A DNA stretch of 64,000 bases from Marinobacter sp. AC-23. GTDB taxonomy: Bacteria > Pseudomonadota > Gammaproteobacteria > Pseudomonadales > Oleiphilaceae. Position 1 is the first letter of the stretch; each line of letters opens with the position of its first letter. This document shows, piece after piece, positions 1-10,842 of the stretch. The stretch lies in assembly GCF_001858325.1 (NCBI RefSeq), contig NZ_MBPP01000013.1, positions 24,362-88,361 on the forward strand. The letters run 5' to 3'. Position numbers and translations under genes: made by a program. Below the pieces are notes generated by a model. The model ran no database searches and was not told the DNA's origin. It saw nothing but the letters and a program-made list of their open reading frames with translations.

Positions 1-1130
1 CAGACTTTGGCAAGCTGGATCTGTCTGGCAGCCCTGTCCGCCGAATCCGCAGTGCGCCACGCAACGGCACGGACCTGAGGGTGGTTCTTGATCTTGCTGG
101 CGACATCAAGCCTCGGAGCTTCCAGCTTGAGCCCAACCAGCAGTATGGTCACCGCCTGGTTTTGGATCTTATTGATGAGGGTGGCAGTCGCCTGGAAAAA
201 GCGACAAAGCCAACGGTGACTCACGACTCAGCTGGCAAGCGCGATGTCATTGTGGTTATCGATGCGGGCCACGGTGGCGAAGACCCTGGCGCCATAGGTC
301 CCCGAGGCACCCGCGAAAAAGATGTGGTTCTTAAGATGGCTCACATTCTGGCGGATATGGTTAACAAGCAGCCAGGCTATGTTGCCAAGCTCACCCGTAC
401 CGGAGACTATTACATAGGCTTGCGGAATCGCACCATTCTAGCCCGTAAATACAGCGCCGACTTGTTTGTGTCTGTGCATGCGGACGCGTTCCGTACGCCC
501 CAACCCAAGGGTGCTTCTGTGTTTGCGCTTTCTCAGCGCGGCGCCACCAGTGAAACCGCGCGCTGGTTGGCTCAGAGTGAAAATCGGTCTGACCTCATAG
601 GCGGCACGGGTGGCGTATCGCTGGATGGTCGGGACGACATGTTGGCCGGTGTGTTGCTCGATCTGTCCATGACCGCCAGCATTAACGCCAGCCTGGGCGT
701 GGGTAGTTCCATATTGGGCAAGCTCAACGGCGTGGCACATTTGCACAAGCCGGGTGTGGAGCAGGCTGCCTTTGCGGTTCTTAAATCACCGGATATTCCT
801 TCTATCCTTGTAGAGGCGGGTTTTATATCCAACCCACAGGAAGAGAAAAACCTCTCTACGGACTGGTACCGAAGCAAGCTCGCTGGCGCCATCATGAAGG
901 GCATCGATGAGTACTTCCAAAAGACGCCGCCGCCGGGCACCTTGTTGGCATGGCAGAAAAAGAACCGCCAGGGTGGCGGGCGCGTTGGCAGGTATCAGGT
1001 TCAAAGCGGCGACACCCTCTCTGGGGTGGCACGGGAAAACCAGACAACCGTGAGCGAGCTAATGCAGTTTAACGGCCTGAGGGACGACCGTGTTATGGTA
1101 GGGCAAACCATTCGTATTCCCTCATCCTGA
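1..1130 (+). CDS. amiC: N-acetylmuramoyl-L-alanine amidase (AmiC type), 5' partial
   Basis: Periplasmic zinc amidase that cuts the lactyl-peptide bond of peptidoglycan during daughter-cell separation. The reading frame is open from the left edge, so the start and signal peptide lie outside the window. Visible parts are the end of an AMIN domain (RVVLDLAGD), then an Amidase_3 catalytic domain with the zinc and catalytic motifs IDAGHGGEDPG, SVHADA and LVEAGFISNPQEE, then a C-terminal LysM repeat (YQVQSGDTL to the end). The AMIN-Amidase_3-LysM order is typical of pseudomonad/Marinobacter AmiC/AmiB proteins. mutL follows 20 bp downstream, the usual gammaproteobacterial order. AmiB versus AmiC cannot be settled from this part alone. 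Confidence 0.93.
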   Translation, partial: DFGKLDLSGSPVRRIRSAPRNGTDLRVVLDLAGDIKPRSFQLEPNQQYGHRLVLDLIDEGGSRLEKATKPTVTHDSAGKRDVIVVIDAGHGGEDPGAIGPRGTREKDVVLKMAHILADMVNKQPGYVAKLTRTGDYYIGLRNRTILARKYSADLFVSVHADAFRTPQPKGASVFALSQRGATSETARWLAQSENRSDLIGGTGGVSLDGRDDMLAGVLLDLSMTASINASLGVGSSILGKLNGVAHLHKPGVEQAAFAVLKSPDIPSILVEAGFISNPQEEKNLSTDWYRSKLAGAIMKGIDEYFQKTPPPGTLLAWQKKNRQGGGRVGRYQVQSGDTLSGVARENQTTVSELMQFNGLRDDRVMVGQTIRIPSS

Positions 1131-1150
1131 CCAAGAGGTAGCTCCGAAAC

Positions 1151-3061
1151 ATGCCCTCCATCCGATTGCTCTCGCCGCGGCTGGCAAACCAAATCGCCGC
1201 AGGTGAGGTGGTTGAGCGACCTGCATCTGTTGTTAAAGAACTGGTTGAAAACGCGCTCGATGCGGGCTCTGACCGCGTTGATATTGAAGTGGAACAGGGT
1301 GGCGTAAAGCTTATCCGAGTGCGTGATGACGGCAGCGGCATTGCTGAAAGCGATCTGCCTCTGGCGCTCAGTCGCCACGCCACCAGCAAAATTGTCAGCC
1401 TTGACGACCTTGAGTCGGTCGCGTCCCTGGGTTTCAGGGGTGAGGCCCTTGCCAGTATCAGCTCTGTGTCCCGCCTTACACTGACCTCTCGCACGCAGGA
1501 GCAGGAGGCGGCGTCTCGAGTGGAAGTGGAGGGGCGTGACATGGATGCACGAATCTCACCTGCTGCGCACCCCGTGGGCACCACCGTTGAAGTCCGGGAT
1601 CTGTTTTTTAATACCCCTGCCCGACGCAAATTTCTGCGCGCCGAAAAAACCGAATTCAACCATGTGGAAGAGTGCGTGCGTCGCCAGGCACTCAGTCGGT
1701 TTGATGCAGGCTTTACCTTGCGCCATAACCAGAAGGTTGTTCAAAATCTTCGGCCAGCGGAATCCATGCTCGACAGAGAGCGCCGTATTGGATCTCTTTG
1801 CGGGCAAAAGTTTATCGACAATGCGGTGGTTATTGATGCAGAAGCCACGGGTTTGCGCTTGTGGGGCTGGGTTGCCTTGCCCACTTTCTCTCGCAGCCAA
1901 GCCGATTTGCAGTACTTCTTTGTCAACGGCCGTGTGATTCGCGACCGGTTGGTTGCTCACGCTGTGCGCCAGGCCTACCGCGATGTGCTTTACAACAACC
2001 GCCACCCGGCGTTTGTTCTTTACCTTGAGGTAGACCCGGCCACGGTTGATGTAAACGTGCACCCGACCAAGCACGAAGTGCGCTTCCGCGACGGTCGCCT
2101 GGTGCATGATTTTATCTTTCGCACGCTGCACAAAGCGCTGGCTGACGTGCGCCCGGACGATCATTTTCGCGGCGCAATGGCCCAGTCTTTCGGTCGCGAG
2201 ACTGCGGCTCAGGAAGGCGCGCAGTCCGCCGAAACAGTGCCTACCCAACACCAGCCCTGGAGCGGGCAGCCTGCGGTACCGTCGTACGGAGGCCAAGCTC
2301 CGGCAGCGGGGTTCGGAGGGCAGGCTGCGCCACAGCAGAACTGGCAGGCCAGCGATCAGATGGCTTTTTATCAGTCCCTTGGTGGCGGTGGAGTCAGTAC
2401 CCCGCAAGAGCCTGCCTCATTTGGCGGCACGGCGGCCATGCCTCTGGATCAATCGGCTAGCACAGGCAACAACGAAGAGCCGCCTCTGGGGTATGCCATT
2501 GCCCAGTTGCACGGTATTTACGTGTTGGCCCAGGGCAGCGCAGGGATGATCGTCGTGGATATGCATGCGGCTCACGAGCGCATCACCTATGAGCGAATGA
2601 AGCGTGCGTTGGCGGAACAAGATCTTAAAAGTCAGCCGTTGTTGGTTCCCCTGTCTCTTGCGGTCAGCCAGAAAGAGGCGGCGTTGGCAGAAACCCATGG
2701 AGAAGATCTGCAGCAGCTTGGGCTGCAAATAGAGCGTATAGGGCCCGAAACTCTGGCCATTCGGCAAGTGCCCGCTTTGCTGCGAGGAGCCGATACTGAA
2801 CAGTTGGTGCGGGATGTTCTGTCTGATCTGATTGAGCACGGCCAAAGTGACCGGGTTGAAGCCGTTACTCATGAACTTTTGGGAACCATGGCTTGCCACG
2901 GCTCGGTGCGGGCAAACCGGCAACTGACCATACCGGAAATGAACTCTCTGCTGCGGGATATGGAAGCGACAGAGAGAAGTGGTCAGTGCAACCACGGGCG
3001 CCCAACCTGGACAATTGTCACGCTGGCTGAGCTGGATAAATTGTTTCTGCGAGGGCGCTAG
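1151..3061 (+). CDS. mutL: DNA mismatch repair protein MutL
   Basis: Mismatch-repair mediator linking MutS recognition to strand incision. The 636-residue protein has an N-terminal GHKL ATPase (ENALDAG, DDGSGI, GFRGEAL), the MutL/PMS transducer domain ([11 protein letters not shown]), a linker rich in Q, G, A and P (about residues 350-440), and a C-terminal dimerisation domain. The C-terminal part contains [12 protein letters not shown], which matches the D-x-H-A-x2-E-x4-E endonuclease pattern of MutL proteins from organisms lacking MutH, as in Pseudomonas. The start ATG is preceded by AGGTAGCTCC. The stop is followed immediately by miaA, so the two are probably co-transcribed. Confidence 0.97.
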   Translation: MPSIRLLSPRLANQIAAGEVVERPASVVKELVENALDAGSDRVDIEVEQGGVKLIRVRDDGSGIAESDLPLALSRHATSKIVSLDDLESVASLGFRGEALASISSVSRLTLTSRTQEQEAASRVEVEGRDMDARISPAAHPVGTTVEVRDLFFNTPARRKFLRAEKTEFNHVEECVRRQALSRFDAGFTLRHNQKVVQNLRPAESMLDRERRIGSLCGQKFIDNAVVIDAEATGLRLWGWVALPTFSRSQADLQYFFVNGRVIRDRLVAHAVRQAYRDVLYNNRHPAFVLYLEVDPATVDVNVHPTKHEVRFRDGRLVHDFIFRTLHKALADVRPDDHFRGAMAQSFGRETAAQEGAQSAETVPTQHQPWSGQPAVPSYGGQAPAAGFGGQAAPQQNWQASDQMAFYQSLGGGGVSTPQEPASFGGTAAMPLDQSASTGNNEEPPLGYAIAQLHGIYVLAQGSAGMIVVDMHAAHERITYERMKRALAEQDLKSQPLLVPLSLAVSQKEAALAETHGEDLQQLGLQIERIGPETLAIRQVPALLRGADTEQLVRDVLSDLIEHGQSDRVEAVTHELLGTMACHGSVRANRQLTIPEMNSLLRDMEATERSGQCNHGRPTWTIVTLAELDKLFLRGR

Positions 3062-3062
3062 G

Positions 3063-4106
3063 TTGCCATCAAGAGTGTCCCAAGCGCCAAAGCCGCCCGC
3101 CATCTTTTTGATGGGCCCCACGGCCTCTGGCAAGACAGATCTGGCCATGGCGCTTTGCGATCAGCTGCCTTGCGACATTGTCAGCGTTGACTCGGCCATG
3201 ATTTATCGGGGAATGGATATAGGCACAGCCAAGCCTTCAGCTGAGGAGCTGGCTCGGGCTCCTCATCGGCTGATTAACATTTGCGACCCGGCCGAAACCT
3301 ATTCTGCTGCCGATTTTCGCCGGGATGCGCTGGCTGAAATGGGCAGGATTTCCCGTGCCGGGCGCATCCCGTTGCTCGTGGGCGGTACCATGATGTACTT
3401 CAAGGCTCTGCTGCATGGTATGTCTGGGTTGCCCGCAGCCAGTCCGGAACTTCGCAAAACCCTTGAGGCAGAGGCTGATCGGCTTGGGTGGCCTGCGATG
3501 TACGAGGAGTTGCAGGCGAGGGATCCGGTAGCGGCAACGCTTATTCACCCGCATAATCGTCAGCGGCTGCTGAGGGCTCTGGAGGTTATTCGCCTAACCG
3601 GTAGGCCAATTTCCGCTTTTTGGGAGGCGGATGGCAGTCAGCCGCAGCCGCAAGGGGTAGACCGCCACAGTATTGAGGATTACACCTACTATACTCAATG
3701 GCAGGCAGACGAAACTTCATCGCTTCCGTATACTGTAACGCAGCTTGCCATGGTGCCTCCCGAGAGGGTTGTGCTTCACGACAGGATACAGCGGCGCTTT
3801 TTGAGCATGCTGGAAGCCGGGTTTCTGGACGAAGCTCGGGCCCTGATGAGCCGAGGTGACTTGCACCCTGATCTGCCTTCCATGCGCTGTGTTGGTTATC
3901 GTCAGGCTTGGAGTTATCTGGCCGGTGTTGACGATTATGACACATTTGTAAGCAAAGGCGTTGCGGCCACGCGTCAGCTAGCCAAGCGGCAGCTCACATG
4001 GCTTCGGAAGTGGTCTGATTTGAACTGGCTGAATAGCGAAGACGGGTTTATCGTTGAAGCAGCCTTGAAAAAAGTCAGACTTCACACCACATTTAGCACT
4101 GATTAA
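3063..4106 (+). CDS. miaA: tRNA dimethylallyltransferase MiaA
   Basis: Transfers dimethylallyl from DMAPP to N6 of A37 in tRNAs that read UNN codons. The P-loop GPTASGKT lies near residue 18, followed by [17 protein letters not shown] and the [13 protein letters not shown] segment, all MiaA signatures. The frame is open further upstream into mutL (GTG 2979). I prefer the TTG at 3063 because GAGGG (3051-3055) sits about 7 bases before it and because it gives the usual N-terminus a few residues before the P-loop. It starts 1 base after the mutL stop, which suggests translational coupling. Predicted length is 347 residues. Confidence 0.94.
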   Translation: MPSRVSQAPKPPAIFLMGPTASGKTDLAMALCDQLPCDIVSVDSAMIYRGMDIGTAKPSAEELARAPHRLINICDPAETYSAADFRRDALAEMGRISRAGRIPLLVGGTMMYFKALLHGMSGLPAASPELRKTLEAEADRLGWPAMYEELQARDPVAATLIHPHNRQRLLRALEVIRLTGRPISAFWEADGSQPQPQGVDRHSIEDYTYYTQWQADETSSLPYTVTQLAMVPPERVVLHDRIQRRFLSMLEAGFLDEARALMSRGDLHPDLPSMRCVGYRQAWSYLAGVDDYDTFVSKGVAATRQLAKRQLTWLRKWSDLNWLNSEDGFIVEAALKKVRLHTTFSTD

Positions 4107-4143
4107 TGACGATCTGCATTTACTAAAAAACAGGAGAATACAC

Positions 4144-4395
4144 ATGTCAAAAGGGCACTCGTTACAAGACCCTTACCTCAATGCCTTACGCAAGGAACGC
4201 ATTCCGGTTTCCATCTTTCTGGTTAACGGCATCAAACTGCAAGGGCAGGTAGAGTCTTTTGACCAATTTGTGATTTTGCTGAAAAATACTGTCAGCCAGA
4301 TGGTCTACAAGCACGCGATCTCCACTGTCGTACCTGCCCGGAATGTGCGCATTCCTCAGCAGAACCCAGCAGGAGAGGATGAGCCTGAAGACTGA
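4144..4395 (+). CDS. hfq: RNA chaperone Hfq
   Basis: Hexameric Sm-like RNA-binding protein that pairs small RNAs with mRNAs. The 83-residue protein contains the Sm1 segment ([15 protein letters not shown]) and the Sm2 motif [10 protein letters not shown], including the KH residues of the proximal RNA-binding face. The N-terminal [18 protein letters not shown] stretch is typical of gammaproteobacterial Hfq. The C-terminal tail is short and acidic. A good AGGAG lies before the ATG (about 4132-4136). It sits between miaA and hflX, its conserved location. Confidence 0.98.
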   Translation: MSKGHSLQDPYLNALRKERIPVSIFLVNGIKLQGQVESFDQFVILLKNTVSQMVYKHAISTVVPARNVRIPQQNPAGEDEPED

Positions 4396-4510
4396 GTTGC
4401 CCGGATTTCCGGTATTGCCACCCGCGTTCCTGACGAGCCTTTGGCTTTTGATGGTCGCGGGTGTTTGTTTTTGTGACGTTAAAAACCGACCGTTTCGGAG
4501 TTGATGCCCA

Positions 4511-5809
4511 TTGTTTGAACGCCCAGATGTAGGTGAGCGAGCGATACTCGTCCACATCGATTTTTCGTCCCATGACGGCTCTGAAGATCCGGATGAGTTC
4601 CGGGAGCTGGTGGCCTCTGCCGGAGTTGAGGCAGTTGGAACTGTAACCGGGTCTCGCAAGCAGCCCAGCCCAAGATTTTTTGTGGGGGAAGGTAAGCTTG
4701 AAGAAATCCGCGATGCTGTCAGCCTGAATGAGGCAGATGTCGTCCTGTTCAATCATGCCCTCAGCCCCAGCCAGGAACGCAACATTGAGCGTGAACTCAA
4801 GTGTCGTGTGCTTGACCGTACGGGTGTCATACTGGATATATTTGCACAGCGGGCCCGGACACATGAGGGTAAGCTGCAGGTAGAGCTGGCTCAGCTTGAC
4901 CACATGTCAACGCGCCTGGTTCGCGGCTGGACTCACCTTGAGCGCCAAAAAGGCGGTATTGGCTTGCGTGGCCCCGGTGAAACCCAGTTGGAAACCGACC
5001 GCAGACTGCTGCGTGAGCGCATCAAGTCGATCCATAAGCGCCTGGGTAAGGTACGTCGACAGCGCGACCAAGGCCGCCGAGCCCGCAAACGTGCTGATAT
5101 TCCGACGGTCTCTCTGGTGGGTTATACTAACGCCGGGAAGTCCACTCTGTTCAATCGGATTACTGCCTCATCCGTTTATGCTGCGGATCAATTGTTTGCA
5201 ACCCTGGATCCAACCCTTCGACGTTTGGAACTTCCAGATATCGGCCCGGTCGTAATGGCGGATACCGTAGGTTTTATCAAGCACTTACCCCATAAGTTGG
5301 TTGAAGCATTTCGTGCTACGCTGCAAGAGACGACCGAAGCATCGCTTTTGCTGCATATTGTCGATAGTTACGACAGCCGGCGTGATGAAAATATTGAACA
5401 GGTTGAAGAAGTTCTGACAGAAATCGGTGCTGATGAGACGCCTGTACTTCAGGTGTTTAATAAAATCGACTTGCTGGACAACTTTATTCCCCGAGTTGAA
5501 CGCAACGAAGATGGCGTTCCGGTGCGTGCCTGGGTGTCGGCCGTGTCCGGTGAGGGCTTGGATGGTCTCTATGATGCGATTGTCGAGCGTTTAGCCGAGG
5601 ATGTTGTACACTATTTCGTTTTGCTCGGGCCTGCAGATGGCAAGCTTCGGGCGCTCCTGCACGAGGCGGGTTCAGTACTCAGCGAAGAACATCGGGAAAC
5701 CGGAGAAACGGTACTCGAAACCCGGCTTCAGCACCGGGACTGGTTGCAGCTGCTGAGCCGTGCTGGCAAGAGTGAAGAAACGGTACGCTTGGACACCGAG
5801 CGCACCTGA
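4511..5809 (+). CDS. hflX: ribosome-associated GTPase HflX
   Basis: GTPase of the Obg-HflX superfamily that binds 50S subunits and splits stalled ribosomes. It has the N-terminal HflX domain (VGEGKLEEI, NHALSPSQERN), a glycine-rich linker motif (GPGETQLETDRR), and the G domain with G1 GYTNAGKS, G3 DTVGF and G4 NKID. The start is TTG at 4511: an in-frame stop (4502-4504) lies just upstream and GGAG (4497-4500) precedes it. Predicted length is 432 residues. It lies downstream of hfq and upstream of hflKC, as in many gammaproteobacteria. Confidence 0.96.
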   Translation: MFERPDVGERAILVHIDFSSHDGSEDPDEFRELVASAGVEAVGTVTGSRKQPSPRFFVGEGKLEEIRDAVSLNEADVVLFNHALSPSQERNIERELKCRVLDRTGVILDIFAQRARTHEGKLQVELAQLDHMSTRLVRGWTHLERQKGGIGLRGPGETQLETDRRLLRERIKSIHKRLGKVRRQRDQGRRARKRADIPTVSLVGYTNAGKSTLFNRITASSVYAADQLFATLDPTLRRLELPDIGPVVMADTVGFIKHLPHKLVEAFRATLQETTEASLLLHIVDSYDSRRDENIEQVEEVLTEIGADETPVLQVFNKIDLLDNFIPRVERNEDGVPVRAWVSAVSGEGLDGLYDAIVERLAEDVVHYFVLLGPADGKLRALLHEAGSVLSEEHRETGETVLETRLQHRDWLQLLSRAGKSEETVRLDTERT

Positions 5810-5888
5810 AACCTAAGCGGCTATTGCCGGGGCGATGATAAATCCCTAGTATCTGCAGCCATTCGACATGTTAGGAACGGAGAGTATT

Positions 5889-7085
5889 ATGGCCTGGAAT
5901 GAACCGGGTGGAAACCGCAACGACAATGACCCCTGGGGAAATGGTGGTGGTCGTCGCGGGAATGATCAGGGACCACCAGACCTTGATGAGGCACTGAAAA
6001 AAGGTCTCGATAAACTTAATAAGATGCTGGGCGGCAAAGGTAAAAAGTCGGGCGGCAGCAATGGTAATGGCAATAGCGGTGGTTCAGGCCTCGCTGGCAG
6101 TTTTGGTGCCATTCTCGCGCTGGCAGCCATTCTCGTCTTGGGTTATGTAATCTTCCAGTCGTTCTACACGGTAAACGAGCAGGAACGAGCGGTGGTGCTG
6201 AGGTTTGGTGAATATTCCAAAACTGAAAGCCCCGGTTTGAGATTTAAAGTGCCACTTATCGACGATGTCACCCAGGTGCGCGTCACCAGTGTAAGAACCG
6301 CTAAATCAAGCGGCCAGATGCTAACTCAGGATGAAAACCTGGTTACGATTGACCTGCAGGTTCAATACCGCGTTGGTGAGGCTCGTGCATACGTGCTGAA
6401 CGTTCGTGATTCGAACCAAGCTTTGGCGTTTGCGACCGACAGTGCATTGCGTCATGAAGTGGGCAGTTCGTCTTTGGACGACGTGCTTACGGAAGGTCGT
6501 GCCGAGTTGGCGGTTCGGGTTGAGCAGCGTCTTCAAGGCTTTTTGAAAGAATACGGAACGGGACTTGAGATTGTTCGCGTTAACGTTGAAAGCACCCAGC
6601 CGCCTGCAGCGGTTCAGGATGCCTTCCGAGAAGTTCAGCGCGCCCGTGAAGACGAGCAGCGTGTTAAGGAAGAAGCGGAAACCTATCGCAACAAAGTTGT
6701 TCCTGAAGCTCGCGGCCAGGCTCAGCGCCTGATTGAAGAAGCTAGCGCGTACAAACAGGAAGTTGTCGAGCGCGCCCGTGGTGAAACGGCTCGTTTCCTC
6801 GAATTACTTGCTGTGTACCAAATGGCACCGACCGTAACCCGGGAGCGTATGTACCTGCAGACTCTGGAAACTGTGTTATCCAACAGCAGCAAGATTCTGG
6901 TGGACACCGAAAGCAGCGGCAATATGATGTATCTGCCTCTGGACCGCCTTACCCAGGGTGGGTCAGCGCGAGGTGGAAGCGGGTCTTCCGACGGTAGCGG
7001 CCAAATGGATGTTCAAGCCTTAACTGACCAGGTTATCCAGGAGCTGCGAACCAGGCAGGACACTAATGTACGAAGGAGTAGATAA
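5889..7085 (+). CDS. hflK: FtsH protease modulator HflK
   Basis: Inner-membrane SPFH/prohibitin-like protein that forms the HflKC complex around FtsH and modulates its proteolysis. It has a glycine/asparagine-rich N-terminus, one transmembrane segment near residue 75-95 (AILALAAILVLGYVIF), then the Band 7/SPFH domain (NEQERAVVLRFGEY) and a long charged coiled-coil. I chose ATG 5889 over ATG 5868 because GGAGAG lies 5-12 bases upstream of it and the resulting N-terminus MAWNEPGG is the family standard. hflC follows after 2 bases, so co-translation is likely. Predicted length is 398 residues. Confidence 0.96.
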   Translation: MAWNEPGGNRNDNDPWGNGGGRRGNDQGPPDLDEALKKGLDKLNKMLGGKGKKSGGSNGNGNSGGSGLAGSFGAILALAAILVLGYVIFQSFYTVNEQERAVVLRFGEYSKTESPGLRFKVPLIDDVTQVRVTSVRTAKSSGQMLTQDENLVTIDLQVQYRVGEARAYVLNVRDSNQALAFATDSALRHEVGSSSLDDVLTEGRAELAVRVEQRLQGFLKEYGTGLEIVRVNVESTQPPAAVQDAFREVQRAREDEQRVKEEAETYRNKVVPEARGQAQRLIEEASAYKQEVVERARGETARFLELLAVYQMAPTVTRERMYLQTLETVLSNSSKILVDTESSGNMMYLPLDRLTQGGSARGGSGSSDGSGQMDVQALTDQVIQELRTRQDTNVRRSR

Positions 7086-7087
7086 TC

Positions 7088-7963
7088 ATGGGACCTAAAG
7101 GTGTAGTGGGCCTTGCAGGCGCCCTGATCGTCGTCCTGCTGGTAATGTCGAGCGTTTTTATCATTCCGGAAACCCATCGTGGGGTTATGCTCAGGTTTGG
7201 TGAGTTGGTTGAAACCGATATCCAGGCAGGCATTCATTTCAAGGTGCCGGTCATTGATCAGGTTCGCGAATTCGACATCCGCATATTAACCATGGACCTG
7301 CCTTCGCGGCAGTATCTGACGGTTGAAAAGAAGCCGCTGGATGTAGATTCTTACATTGTCTGGAAGATTCGTAATGTGGATCAGTTCTACCGCGCCACAG
7401 GCGGGGATGAATTGCGCGCCCAGTCATTGCTGTTATCCCGAGTGGATAACGGCCTGCGGGATGAATTTGGTGTGCGCACCATGCACGAAGTGGTGTCTGG
7501 CCAGCGTGACCAGCTAATGCACACGCTACGTGACCGGGTGAATGAAACGTCTGTGAAAGAGTTTGGTATCGAAGTAAGAGATATCCGGCTCAAGGCCATA
7601 GAGTTTCCCGGACAGGTGAGCGAAAACGTGTATCGCCGTATGGCGGCAGAGCGTGAGAAGCTTGCTCAGGAATTCCGCTCACGCGGCCGGGAGCTGGCGG
7701 AAGGTATTCGCGCCGACGCAGATCGTCAGAAAACCGTGACTTTGGCGGAAGCATTCGCATCCGCAGAAGAAACCCGGGGTGAAGGCGACGGTGAAGCGGC
7801 AAGAATATACGCAGAAGCCTATGGCTCCAACTCGGAGTTCTACAGCTTCTATCGCAGCCTCCAGGCCTATCGGAATACATTTTCTGGCAAAGACGACCTC
7901 ATGGTTATTGACGCCAACAGTGAATTCATGAGATTCCTGAAGGACTCCAAGGGCGGAAGCTAA
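7088..7963 (+). CDS. hflC: FtsH protease modulator HflC
   Basis: Partner of HflK in the membrane complex regulating FtsH. It has an N-terminal signal-anchor (VVGLAGALIVVLLVMSSVFI), the SPFH motif ETHRGVMLRFGE, and an Ala/Glu/Arg-rich helical region with AEREKLAQEFRSRGREL and DADRQKTV characteristic of HflC. The 291-residue length is normal. It is followed within about 20 bp by a strong intrinsic terminator that closes the hflX-hflK-hflC transcription unit. Confidence 0.96.
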   Translation: MGPKGVVGLAGALIVVLLVMSSVFIIPETHRGVMLRFGELVETDIQAGIHFKVPVIDQVREFDIRILTMDLPSRQYLTVEKKPLDVDSYIVWKIRNVDQFYRATGGDELRAQSLLLSRVDNGLRDEFGVRTMHEVVSGQRDQLMHTLRDRVNETSVKEFGIEVRDIRLKAIEFPGQVSENVYRRMAAEREKLAQEFRSRGRELAEGIRADADRQKTVTLAEAFASAEETRGEGDGEAARIYAEAYGSNSEFYSFYRSLQAYRNTFSGKDDLMVIDANSEFMRFLKDSKGGS

Positions 7964-7981
7964 AACTCGCTCTGTATGTCG

Positions 7982-8016
7982 AAAAACCGGAATACCCAGG
8001 TATTCCGGTTTTTTTG
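7982..8016 (+). terminator. Rho-independent terminator after hflC
   Basis: Stem AAAAACCGGAATAC / GTATTCCGGTTTTT around a short CCAG loop, followed by a run of seven T. It begins just downstream of the hflC stop. The stem is flanked by A and T runs, so it could work in both directions, but only hflC converges on it here. Confidence 0.9.
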
Positions 8017-8142
8017 TGCCTGCCAACAGTGTAAAATCCCTCAGGTTTTGGTTCGGGTTTTTCTTCCCCGAATGTCACCCTAAAAACCTACGCGCTTCCA
8101 CTGCAACAAAAGTGGGGTGTGTCGGATGGACAACGGAATCTC

Positions 8143-9324
8143 ATGACAGTATCTGATCGCTGGTTGCTGCCGGACGGGGTGGAAGATATCTTACCGCCAC
8201 TGGCCGGGCAGATAGAGTCCCTGCGCCGGGATGTAATGGATGCCTGCCAGCGCTGGGGTTATCAACTGGTAATCCCACCGCTTATCGAATACCTCGAATC
8301 CCTTTTTACAGGAACCGGGCACGACCTGGAGCTGCAGACCTTTAAGCTGACTGATCAGCTGACAGGACGAATGATGGGTGTTCGTGCTGATATGACTCCT
8401 CAGGCAGCGCGTATCGACGCTCATACTTTGGGGCAAGAAGGGATTACACGCCTGTGCTATGCCGGGCACGTATTGCATACCCGCCCAAAGCATATGCTGA
8501 CAGGGCGCACGCCCATTCAGGCGGGCTGCGAACTGTTTGGTAGCGCGTCGGAAGCTGCAGATCTGGAAATTATCAGCCTGATGCTCGCTTCCTTGCGTGT
8601 TGCCGGGCTGCCAAAAGTTCACTTGGACTTAGCCCATGTGTCTATCTACGAAAGCCTGATTGGCGAGGCCGGCTTTGATCGGGAGACAAACGCTGAAATT
8701 TTTGACGCCATGGCGCGCAAGTCTGTACCTGAGCTGGATCAGCTTCTGGGCGATTGCCAGGCAGGTTCTGCCGGTGCCCGTCTCCGGGAGCTTGCCCGTG
8801 TTAGCGGCGGCCCCGAAGCGCTGGTTGAGGCGCGCAGAATACTGAGCGGTGCCTCCGACAATCTGAATGCAGCCCTCGATCAGTTAGACCAGGTTGCACA
8901 GATGCTGGAGAGAGACTATCCCGAAGTCAGCTTCGGTTTCGATTTCTGCGAGCTGCGCGGTTACAACTATCACACGGGCTTGGTGTTTGCGGCTTATGTG
9001 CCAGGCCACGGCGACTCCGTTGCCAAGGGTGGCCGGTACGATGCAATTGGCAGTGATTTTGGTAGGGCACGCCCTGCCACCGGCTTTAGCATGGATATAC
9101 GGGCTCTGGTTACACTAGGCGAACGTCAGATCAACAATCGCAAGGCGGTGTGGGCGCCCGCTCAGAGTGAAGTAGCGCTAGAGCGGGCCATCGCGGATCT
9201 GAGGCTGACAGACACTGTTGTTCGGGCCTTGCCGGAAGACAGCGGAGTAAATCCCTCTACCCGGGGCTGCGACCGAAAGCTGGTCAAACAGGGTGACCAT
9301 TGGGTTATTCAGAAGCTGGGTTGA
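8143..9324 (+). CDS. hisZ: ATP phosphoribosyltransferase regulatory subunit HisZ
   Basis: Class II aminoacyl-tRNA-synthetase-like paralogue that activates the short HisG at the first step of histidine synthesis. It keeps HisRS-like motifs (RADMTPQAARIDAH, GRYDAIGSDFGRARPATGFS) but lacks the anticodon-binding domain. The 393-residue length is typical. ATG 8143 (MTVSDRWLLPDGVED) is preferred to GTG 8119 because it matches the family N-terminus and is preceded by ACGGAAT. The location between hflC and purA is conserved in pseudomonads and Marinobacter. The presence of hisZ implies a short-form hisG elsewhere. Confidence 0.93.
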   Translation: MTVSDRWLLPDGVEDILPPLAGQIESLRRDVMDACQRWGYQLVIPPLIEYLESLFTGTGHDLELQTFKLTDQLTGRMMGVRADMTPQAARIDAHTLGQEGITRLCYAGHVLHTRPKHMLTGRTPIQAGCELFGSASEAADLEIISLMLASLRVAGLPKVHLDLAHVSIYESLIGEAGFDRETNAEIFDAMARKSVPELDQLLGDCQAGSAGARLRELARVSGGPEALVEARRILSGASDNLNAALDQLDQVAQMLERDYPEVSFGFDFCELRGYNYHTGLVFAAYVPGHGDSVAKGGRYDAIGSDFGRARPATGFSMDIRALVTLGERQINNRKAVWAPAQSEVALERAIADLRLTDTVVRALPEDSGVNPSTRGCDRKLVKQGDHWVIQKLG

Positions 9325-9403
9325 TACTGGATTAACGTCAGTAAACTCATACAGGTACATGTGCCAAATTTGCAAGACGCACGCCTTACCGTGTGCGCAT
9401 TGA

Positions 9404-10707
<1,304 letters not shown>

Positions 10708-10741
10708 GTAACAGTCGGGTTTGGAGTGAAAGTCCCGAAAG

Positions 10742-10782
10742 AAAAAAACCGCTGTGCTGGTATAGCACGGCGGTTTTTTTTT
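10742..10782 (+). terminator. Rho-independent terminator after purA
   Basis: A-rich 5' arm, stem CCGCTGTGCT / AGCACGGCGG (one G-T wobble) with a GGTAT-type loop, then a run of nine T. It lies 35 bp after the purA stop and insulates purA from the convergent dehydrogenase gene. Confidence 0.9.
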
Positions 10783-10842
10783 GGACTTGCCGAAAGAGCA
10801 ATCGAAGGCGACTACTACAGTCGCGTTCGTGCTCTATGCAGG

